Both the position numbers and the translations under genes were made by a program. 64,000 bases of DNA, from positions 14,859,001 through 14,923,000 of the forward strand of contig NC_088914.1 in NCBI RefSeq assembly GCF_963576675.1, in the 5' to 3' direction. This document shows, in pieces, positions 9,616 through 19,100 of the stretch. How positions within the stretch are numbered: the stretch's first letter is position 1; every line of letters starts with the position of its first letter. The stretch is from Euphorbia lathyris (taxonomy: Eukaryota > Streptophyta > Magnoliopsida > Malpighiales > Euphorbiaceae). The notes beneath the pieces were generated by a model, which saw only the letters and a program-made list of their open reading frames with translations, was not told where the DNA came from and ran no database searches.

Positions 9616-11942
9616 GGGCACAGATCCCAAGGTGAAGAGGAGGCCTTTTTGGGAGAAAAACTTTCTCACTCTAAACATTTTTAGAGAGAGAGAGAGTGGA
9701 TTTTTGTTGAGACAAAATATTTTTTCTCAAAAATTCCAAATTTCCTAAGTTCAATTTTTACTAAATTTTTATCGGGAGCTCGCGATTCGTGGAATCAATC
9801 GGCTTCGACTGTCAGATACCGAATTCAAGGTATTATCCGAGGACTAGACTCTTTATTTTATTTAATTTATTCTCTTCTTCTATTTTTTTATGCTATAGTT
9901 TTTATTCATTTAGTTATTTATTTATGTTGTCACATTTTGTTTAATTAACATATTTATTTTTTCGTTTCGCGTTAAATAAAATTCGGTTTTGTTTTAAAAT
10001 AAAAACCTCGTTTTGGATATCCCAATACGAACCGTGATCCGATAAAAAGGTAGTTCGGGTATCGAAAATGTTGTAATTATAAGATTTTTTAATTTAAAAG
10101 AGGTTTCCAAATAACGTTTTAAAATAAAAACATCGTTTTAGGAACTTCCGTTTTCGACTATGATCCATTTTTGGTAGTTCGGAAATCCAAAACGATTGAA
10201 TTAGATTTGATTTAAAGCTTTTGAATAAATCTGGAAAATATTGGGGTGCTGCTGTAATTTGCCAATTCTGTTACTAAATGCTGTTTACCGACGGATTTTC
10301 CGTCTGTAAATCTGCCAAAATGTAAAAAATGCCATTTCAGTCCCTTTTTCTTAACTTTTAAACTTTTAATCCTTAGTATATATATATATATAATTATGTA
10401 ATATATGCATTTCAAATTATTTTAGAACTTTAGCATACATAATTATTTTAGAATATTTGTAGATTATTATTTATCCCGTTTTATGTTATAAGTATAAGTA
10501 TATATATGTATTCTTTTTTTTATTAATTTGGATCATGTTTTAAATGTTAGTTATTTGGTATTTTGGGGGAAATAATTAATATATATTAGCATATGGTATT
10601 TTTGGTATTTAAAACTATATTAGTTATGTATATGTATGGTTTTGAAACATTTGGGTTATTTTAGTGATTATTGAATAAAACTATTTTTGGTTAAGAATTA
10701 TTTCATTAGTCATAGGACTTACTTACTATTTTCATATTTTTAAAGTATATATATATTGTACTTATTATTTTTATATACATATAGTTCATTTTGTATTAAC
10801 TTTTGTTTTTCATATCCCATTTTTGATTTAAATGTATATATGCATGTATAAACTATTTTCTTTATTCTTTGAGCCCATTCATGGGTCCATGTTTCAAATG
10901 GGCTTTATTTAAGTATAAATATTAATTTAAATAAGTTTATTGTTGTAAGTATAATAATTAGAGAGTCCATTAAATAAGTGGGGAAAATAAATCACAAAAA
11001 GAGAGTTTTCAATTGAATTATTTAAACAAATGAGTTTTTTTAGATTTCTAATGTAAATAAATAGAGTAATTCTTGTTAATATTTCAAATCGTCTTCAAAA
11101 CACCACGTTTTTTAAAAACCTTAATCCGTTCCAAAGGCGGATTAAAGGATCATTGTAATTAAAATCGTTTTCTTTGCAAATAATAGAGTTTGGAACCATT
11201 TTCTCAAAGGATTTGTACAAAATAAAATTGACTTGTATGTTTAACCACGTTTTCTCATTAAAAGGTTTTTATCTCAAACGTTTTCAAATACTCGAGTCGT
11301 TCCAACGGCGGTTCGGGTAAAATTCATCAAACGGGGCTTTAAAACGCACCTAAATCGTTCCAACGGCGATTTAGGTGCGAACCATGTAAATAAATCTGTT
11401 TTGGGGATAAGTTAGTGTAGTATAAACACACAACATGACACGTAAATGGACTGTAAATAAATCACTTCTTCCTTTCCCCTCTCTGTGTATGTATAAACAT
11501 AAATGGGTGATTCTTTACTAATGTGGCTTTTCAATATCATGTGCTCAAAACGGTTTCCAAAAAGAGAAAGAAAAGGGTTTCAAATGAATTTTAAACTTAA
11601 AGAAGTATACGATTAGTCCGTTATCGCCTAACATGCTGAGTAGGAGGCCGGTGGTTCATAACCGGGCGATGTCGGGGTGCCTAGTAGCCTTTCTCCGGAA
11701 AGGAGCTAGCCTTCTCGGCTCGTACCTAAGTTTCCCGAACCACACCGGTCTCCCGCAAGGGATCGGTGTTCATTTTCCCATTCGTGGGTGGCGACTCTTC
11801 CATATCTCCGAGCTCCGGTCCTACCGAGCAGCTTGATTCCACGATTGGTTGCTTTCGGCGCCAATCACCGCTTACGTCGCCATGAGGTTGTCCACCCCCC
11901 GGTCCGCCCGGGAGATTAGGCCGCGTCACCTCGTCTAACAAG

Positions 11943-11960
11943 TGGCGACTCTGCTGGGGA
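11943..11960 (+). promoter_or_regulatory. Primer-binding site of the Ogre-like element
   Basis: TGGCGACTCTGCTGGGGA starts 2 bp after the LTR. As I recall, this is the site type described for Ogre elements and assigned to tRNA-Arg. The tRNA match was not checked here. Confidence 0.75.
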
Positions 11961-13860
11961 AGCGAGAAATTTGATTCCGGAAGGCATGCACTAAGCCCTT
12001 AACGGGGACGGATCGTTTTACTTCTTTTCGTATGCATTCACGAGCATTATTGCAAACCCTTTGGGTAATTTCCACGAAACCTCTAGCGAGAGTCCATTCG
12101 TCGCTCGAAAGAGGATAGCGTAAGTTCCCCCTTACAGTAAGGCGCCAGAGGGTCCCCATCCATTCGTTAGGGGCGAATCTGTGCGGTCCTGTGAGGTCCC
12201 GCGGTCAGCCGTGTCAGCATATAGTAGCCTTAGAAGTTTCCATAGGATTACCCATTACTATTTTTTGATGTGATAAATGAATCAGTTCGTGTTTTCAAAC
12301 CGCCATGATACGTGTCTAATCCTAAACTATGTAAAGAAAATGAGACGATGCGTTAATATATACTCATGAATCGACATACTAATTACCCTAAAACATCGAA
12401 ACGATTTGAACTAAAGACGACTTAGTCATCTCATATGAATGAACATGTGCGACCCGCCTTGTCCCTTTCGGTGTCCCGACGAAGGCACGTGTTCAGGAAA
12501 TACGTTATGACGTAAGCACGTATTAGTATTAATCGGTTCGGTGTTAAGGATAGTTACATTTCGATACAAAAGACCATATTAACGGTAGCCGTTATTCACA
12601 TTCTTTAAATAAATTGGGATAAAACGAGATCACGACGAAACAAAAACGAAGAACATTTCTGTTTCGAACGACCTTGTTGTAACGTGAAAAGTTTCGCACA
12701 AGTAGCCCGTCCCTTCCGAATAAAAGACGAGCTTTTACGTTATGCCTTGCGTCATTCTTAAGAGAAATGGACGTGTCCGCAAAAGGTGACTAAGAAAAGA
12801 AAAATGAACTAAAAGACCAAAATCATTCCGAATCTGCGATATATGTCAAATCCCGAGAGTAGTTAAAGAAAATAAACCAATACCGTTGAATACGTGCCTC
12901 GAACGAGTGTATACCCCGTTTAAAATCTCGAAGCCGAATTAAGCCAAACCATATAATTGCGCCATATGGACGAGACTGCGGGTTTTGACTAACGACTCGA
13001 TCATTTCGACCGTTACCAAAATTGCAAGAAATATGGCCCGATGTACGTGTTTGCTTAAATCGTGCCTAAAGGAAGGAAAACGGTGATATCCTTCCTTCGA
13101 ATAAACACGCGATTCAACGAAACGTTTATTTTCTATAACCACACTGAGATGATATATCCCGTGGAGTGGGAGGAACAAAGAGTTGTAATTAGACGAAAGA
13201 TTATCGTGCGCTCAAAATAAGACTCGCCGTCTTTTCACGTAGCAAAATGAGCAAACGGATCCTCGACGCTAAGAACAAACACGTTACGCGATGAGTCCGT
13301 TCCCTAAAATAAAATCCAAAAGTGATTCCATCACTAAATAAACACGTGGTTACGTCTCTCGATAGATCCAAAAGGTCCTGTTGTAATCCAAAAATCGAGA
13401 CACGAACCCACGCGAACAAAAGGGAACGAGTCATTGACAATAACGAACGATTGGACTAGAAAAATAACTCGAACCACGTCTAAAAACTGAGATGCGCTCA
13501 AAGGGAGTCAAAACCCGAATTAACACGTCTCACGAAAGGACGACAGACGAGTTATTCTGAAAGAACAATTCAACGTGGTCGATTTCTTAGTCACTGAACG
13601 TGGATACGTCAAAACGAACTGTATTGTCTGATGAATGATTTATTTTCCCGCAATAATCGACGGCATCACGCGTCCCCTGGACCGCAATGTGAGCCAAAAA
13701 ACCAAAATCCTAGGAAAGAGACCTGGACCAACGAGTGTGTGGAGGAATAAGGGTGGAAGAGAGATGTTGTGATACATGTAAATAGAACTAACGTTTGTTC
13801 TTCTTATCTTATAATCGTAAATAAATAAACGCACACACCACGAATCATGCATACATACTA
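11961..13860 (+). other. Untranslated leader of the Ogre-like element
   Basis: About 1.9 kb without a plus-strand coding stretch. Ogre elements often carry an extra ORF1 in this position. None is visible here. The minus-strand frames of 74-79 codons have no recognisable content. The leader probably holds packaging and translation signals, but none can be named from sequence alone. Confidence 0.6.
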
Positions 13861-16122
13861 ATGGATACCGTTCGCGCAGACGTCATCATTAAGCGGTTGT
13901 GGTTTCATGAGAGTAATCGGCTTGTCAGACAGTTTGATCAGCTGCGAGTAGACAGTTCCGAATCAGTAGTTGTGGCTCCTGAATCATCTTCATCCGAGTA
14001 TGCTCAGTCTTCCGTCAGTATGTCTGCAACCGACGAGAAGGTGGCTGAATTAGAGAATTCTGTGAACAATATCAACGACCAGCTGGCCGCAATCTTGGCC
14101 CAGCTAGCTGAGTTAGCACTGAAGGACAACAAGAGTGGTAGTAAGCGTGCTGAGAATGAGGTGAACGATGGCCCTCGCTTTGGGAATGAGGAGGATTATC
14201 AGGATTATGTCCGAAAACAGTTAGAGAAGGAGAAAGCTAAGGAAGAGGAGTGGAGGCAACACATCACACAGGAAGTGCAGGACTTGCGCGGAGGAAGCTC
14301 CGGAAGTCAGGATTTCTATAACTTGAAGAATTGCTTGACGGCAACAGCTTTGCCTCTGAAATTTTGTCTCCCCGACATGAAAAAGTTCGATGGAACTGGA
14401 GATCCCACCGCTCACATGAATCAGTACGTTGCGGTAATGAAGCACACGATCCTGACCGAGGATCAAGTCTTGGGGCTGTTTAACACTTACCTGGAGGGGG
14501 CTGCCCTCACATGGTTCCATGCGCTGCCAATGGTGACAAAGAAGGATTGGAAGGATTTAGCAAAGTCATTCATCGCTCAGTATAGTTTTAACACCATGTT
14601 GGAAGTCACTTTGAAAGAGTTAGAGAGCACTAAGCAGCAGACTGGGGAATCCCTTTCGGACTTCGTGAAGAGATGGAGGGCTAAGGCCGCGGTCATGAAA
14701 CAGAAGCCGCTTGAGCAAGATCAGATCCGAATGGTGATTGGCAATACGTTGCCGTACATTAAGAATGAGTTGAGATATATGCCGTTCACAGATTTCAATC
14801 AGATGTATAGTTGCGCCTTGACTGTCGAGGGCGATGGGGAGCCGAAGAAAGCTTATACCAAGTGGACGAAGTCGGGATATAGTGCCGGAGGGCCTAGCGC
14901 GAGTGCGGAATCTGCGACAGTGAAAGTGGTTGATCTTAATGCTATCGAAAAGAGTCGGTTCGCCAAATTCGATCAGACTTACGCAAAGGTTTTTGAACGT
15001 CTGCAGAAGAAGGGGTTGTTGAAAGCCCTTACCCCGTATAACAAAGCTCAACCTACTCCGCAGATTCAGGCTAGAGGGTATTGTGAATTCCACAGCAGCT
15101 ATGGACATACGATTGAGAATTGCGAGAGGCTGAAACACGAAATCCAAGATTTGATTGAGGAGAAGAAGATAGCTGATCCTTCGTCAGCAAACCCTTCCGT
15201 TAGGCGCAATCCATTGCCTAATCATAGGGTGAGCGTGATCGGAGTTGGTTTAACGGAAACTGTAGTAATGGAATCTTTTGAGGAAGATGTAGAGGAGTTG
15301 TTGGACTCCGTCGAAAGAAGCAATGTGGGAAATGGTTTGTATGTGTCCTTCTTGGGTGAGGAACAAGAGGACGAACCAATGGAGGAAGGATCAGATGGTG
15401 GAGCACCATATGACGAGGATAGTGCCGAAGAGACCGGAGAAGGGTCGTCTCGGACTATCGTGCCTAATTTGGGTTTGTTCAGTGGAGGAAGGGATCCCGA
15501 AGTGCACTTGCGTGAGTATATGCACGACATGTTTATTGAATCCTTCGGGGTAGATGAAATTGCTCAGTGGTTCCACCATTCACTGGTAGGTGAGCCTTTG
15601 CAATGGTTCCATTCATTGCCCGACTCTTGCAAGCACGATTGGGATCGGCTGTCAGATTTGTTTCTTGGAAAGTATCAGAGAGCTGAGGATAGAACCGCAG
15701 AGCACTTTGCAATGCAGATTGGACCCATCAAGCATCCATTGCCAAGGGTGAGCAAGTATAACGGCAATAAGGACCCTATGGAGCACCTTCACTTCTATTT
15801 GTCAGCTATGACAGCCTTGAGTTTCAAAGAGGAAGAGATCACTAGCTTGTTTTGTAATTCATTGATGGGTGAACCGCTGATGTGGTACATATCGCTGCCA
15901 ATGTATGTTAAGACCGATTGGGCAGCTATGACGAAGAGATTTATCAAGGAATATACGGTATGGATGCTAGCAGAGCAAACTCCTGATTCCCCGTCTTACC
16001 AAACACCTGATGCGGTGTTAGCAATGCCTAGGTATGGTGGATACCGGGATCCTGTAGAGCATGCGAGGATATTCCGCGATCATATGTATAACGCTGGATT
16101 CCCACAGTGTGAGTTGCATTAA
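13861..16122 (+). CDS. gag: Ogre-like Gag with extra gag-like modules (first part of the polyprotein)
   Basis: 753 codons. Residues ~60-85 have heptad spacing (possible coiled coil). Residues ~172-330 are a canonical Retrotrans_gag domain (FDGTGDPTAHMNQY ... ALTWFHALP ... DWKDLAKSF ... GESLSDFVKRWR). Residues 407-421 form a YCEFH-x4-GHTIENC zinc-knuckle-like motif. Three further gag-like modules follow, each starting x-G-x-x-DP-x-x-H and containing a GEPLxWxxSLP-like core: ~539-607, ~630-700 and ~722 onward, the last crossing the stop. An acidic, Ser/Glu-rich linker (~470-535) precedes them. The frame ends at TAA (16120-16122) but continues in frame at 16138, so this stop looks like a single nonsense mutation within the fourth module. 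Gag forms the virus-like particle and binds the genomic RNA. Confidence 0.85.
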   Translation: MDTVRADVIIKRLWFHESNRLVRQFDQLRVDSSESVVVAPESSSSEYAQSSVSMSATDEKVAELENSVNNINDQLAAILAQLAELALKDNKSGSKRAENEVNDGPRFGNEEDYQDYVRKQLEKEKAKEEEWRQHITQEVQDLRGGSSGSQDFYNLKNCLTATALPLKFCLPDMKKFDGTGDPTAHMNQYVAVMKHTILTEDQVLGLFNTYLEGAALTWFHALPMVTKKDWKDLAKSFIAQYSFNTMLEVTLKELESTKQQTGESLSDFVKRWRAKAAVMKQKPLEQDQIRMVIGNTLPYIKNELRYMPFTDFNQMYSCALTVEGDGEPKKAYTKWTKSGYSAGGPSASAESATVKVVDLNAIEKSRFAKFDQTYAKVFERLQKKGLLKALTPYNKAQPTPQIQARGYCEFHSSYGHTIENCERLKHEIQDLIEEKKIADPSSANPSVRRNPLPNHRVSVIGVGLTETVVMESFEEDVEELLDSVERSNVGNGLYVSFLGEEQEDEPMEEGSDGGAPYDEDSAEETGEGSSRTIVPNLGLFSGGRDPEVHLREYMHDMFIESFGVDEIAQWFHHSLVGEPLQWFHSLPDSCKHDWDRLSDLFLGKYQRAEDRTAEHFAMQIGPIKHPLPRVSKYNGNKDPMEHLHFYLSAMTALSFKEEEITSLFCNSLMGEPLMWYISLPMYVKTDWAAMTKRFIKEYTVWMLAEQTPDSPSYQTPDAVLAMPRYGGYRDPVEHARIFRDHMYNAGFPQCELH

Positions 16123-16137
16123 CATTTTCCGGAAACC

Positions 16138-19100
16138 TTGATGGGTGAAGCCTTATTGTGGCATCAGGGTCTGTCAGAGGAAGAGATGTGTCATTGGATA
16201 CCGCTCCGAAATGCCTTTGTGGCGAGATATGAAGTGTACATTCCATGGACGGGATCCCTGGATGATCTGGACAGGATTAGGCAATTCCCCGAGGAACATT
16301 TTGTAGATTATGCTAGAAGGTGGAGGCACCGTTATGAGCAGGGTAATGAGGCAATGAGCGATAAGGTGCAGCTTATGTGCATACAACGAGGCGCTATTCC
16401 ATTGGCCGCGAGAAGGATGAGTAGAGTGTCCCTCCGTGACTATGATGAGTTGATAGGTTGGGCCTTGTATGGATCGGCGGATCCCTTTTCCCTGAATCCG
16501 AGTGTTCCTCACGTCATGGATTTAATGGTCGTAGACATCTGGGCGAGTTCCTCGGACGAGGAGGATGCCAATCGAAAGATCCCTATCAACATTTGGGACG
16601 AATCAGATGACGAGCCGGAAGTTGCGGTGATGACGAGATCAGGTCGAGTGGCCGAGGGAAAGGCACCAATGGTAGAGACTGAGATTGGAGAAGGTTCGGC
16701 TCCTAAGCCCGACGACCAAGTTCTTGAACAGTTGAAGAAGACGCAAGCTAAGTCTACGGTCTGGGAAGTTTTATGCCATTCTAAGTACCATCGTGAGAAC
16801 CTGATGAAGGAGTTGCAGAATTTGGTGATCTCCACCGACACTGAGCCGGCAGCGCTGGTAGGGGCAATAATGGCCCGAAAGAAGACTGAGATTATGTTTA
16901 CCGACGAGGATCTCCCAGAAGAGGGGAAGGCTCACAACAAGCCATTGTATATCCGAGCGGAAATTAACGGGAAGAAGACTAGCTGTGTTATGGTCGATGA
17001 TGGATCGGCCATTAATGTTTGTCCTTTGAAGCTCTTGTCCAAGTTAGGAGTGGAGAGAGGAGATTTGACAGCTTCTGAAATAGTGATCAGAGCATACGAT
17101 GACAGCCGTAGGCATATTGAAGGAGTTTTCAAGGCCAAGTTAAAAGTGGGGCCGAACGAGGAAGAAACTGAGTTCACAGTGTTGGATATCCCAGTAACTT
17201 TTGCTGTGTTGTTGGGACGCCCTTGGTTCCACAAGCTGGGAGGTGTGCCCTCCACGCTCCACCAAATGATTAAGTTCCCCTTCGGGGAGGAGATAGTTAC
17301 AATTAGAGCTGAAAAACTGAGCTCGGTGGCAGCATTGGGAATTGAGCCTCAACTTTTCTCCGGATTCCAAGTCTCTGGGATTTACGAGTCGAGCATGACC
17401 ACCGATGTGGTGAAGATGATGAAAGGAGGTTTCATCCCGGGAATGGGCTTAGGAGCACACCATCAAGGGTTGTCGGAGTTTTCGGATTTTAAGAGTCAGA
17501 AAACCCGGAGGGGTTTGGGATATGAGCAGGGGAGTCCATCCAACATGAGTGCAGAAGGAAAAATAGGCTTGAGGAAGCATTTTGTAAGCGAGGGGCATGG
17601 AAAGCCATATTCGGGAACCTCCGAGTCGTGGACTAGCACGGAAGGAAAGATTCTGCCAGGGTTTGAAATCTTCAATGATGTCGTCGACTGGGGCAAAGGA
17701 AAGGCAAGCTGCTTTATCGAGGAGATTATGATGCTGGATTCAAATGCCGAGGAGCAGGTCATTACCATTGAAACGGCTACAGGAGCTGAAATTGAGCCTA
17801 GTACCTCGAGAGTATATGAGAAGTCCGAAGATATTGAGGATGAAAGTTGTATTACTGCTTTGTTTGAGTCAGATGATGTAATCACCCACGCTATCAATGA
17901 AATGAATTCTGATTTTGCTTACTTGCTTGATGTTGATCATGATCATTCCATGCATTCTCATTCATATAACATGCCTACATTTGAAATCAATACGATAGAA
18001 ATGTCAACTTTCAATCTTGGTACGGATGAAAATCCTAAACTTATACAAATTGCTCAAGAATTAACTATTGAAGAGAGAAAAGAATTTGAGAGAATAATTA
18101 AAAAATACGAAATTGTATTCGCTTGGACATACGAAGACATGCCTGGAATCGATCAATCAATCGTAACTCACCGCATTCCAACATATCCCGAGGCGAGGCC
18201 CGTAAAGCAGAAGCTCCGACGTATGAGACCCGAATGGGCAGATAAGATCAGAGAGGAGGTGAAGAAGCAGTTAGAAGCAGGATTCATCGAAGTGATCGAC
18301 TATCCCCCTTGGGTCGCAAATGTAGTGCCCATCGCGAAAAAGGATGGCAAAGTGAGGATGTGCGTGGATTACAGAGATCTTAACAAGGCATGCCCCAAGG
18401 ATGAGTTCGCCTTGCCTTATATCGATGTATTGATCGACAGTGCAGCATCAAGCGTCTTACACACAAATGTGGATGGTTTCATGGGCTACATGCAAGTTCA
18501 GATGGCCGAAAAGCACAAAGCGAAAACGTCGTTCACAACAGAGTGGGGAACATACTGTTACAGAGTGATGCCATTTGGTTTGAAAAATGCCGGGGCAACC
18601 TACCAGCGAATGGCCACAGCCCTGTTCCATGACATGATACATAAGGAGGTAGGAGTCTACGTGGATGACATGATGGTCAAATCAGAGACGAGAGAAGGGC
18701 CTTTTGCCGCACTCGAGAAGTTTTTGGCCCGAATTGCAGAATTCAAGCTAAGGTTAAACCCGAAGAAGTGCTTTTTCGGCGTTTCGTCGGGGAAAATCTT
18801 AGGCTATGTAATCGGAAATAAGGGAATTGAGGTGGATCCCGATAAAGTGAAGGCTATAAAGGAAATGCCAGCGCAGAGAAATGAGAAGGAAGTGAGAGGG
18901 TTTCTGGGGCAAGTTCAGTATATCAGTCGGTTCATAGCGAGACTCACCACAATCTGCGAGCCAATCTTTAAGTTGTTAAGGAAAGACCAACCCGTCGTTT
19001 GGAATGATAAGTGTCAACAGGCGTTGGAGAGTGTCCGAAATTACTTGTCTAATCCGCCAGTGTTGAGACCGCCTAAACTGGGAAAGCCACTTCTCCTCTA

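Larger units (their letters stand above)
8940..11940 (+). repeat. 5' LTR of the Ogre-like element
   Basis: 3001 bp, starts TGTAGACACC and ends CGTCTAACA. It has a GC-rich U3 with tandem palindromes (9361-9590), a TATATAA box at 9609-9615, an AGAGAGAGAG tract, and a long AT-rich U5. Near the 3' end (11630-11720) lies a GC-rich block with the hairpin TTTCTCCGGAAAGGAG. The open minus and plus frames over 8777-9750 are by-products of its GC-rich repeats. Confidence 0.92.

Noticed and set aside
8777..9748. Overlapping 170-234-codon frames on both strands in the Ogre-like LTR (also 26584-27408)
   Set aside because: They arise from GC-rich tandem palindromes with few stops, occur on several frames at once, shift between the two LTR copies and show no domain.
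16120..16122. Programmed readthrough or splicing at the TAA between gag and pro-pol
   Set aside because: The stop lies within a gag-like module rather than at a domain border, and no splice sites or readthrough context stand out. A point mutation is simpler.
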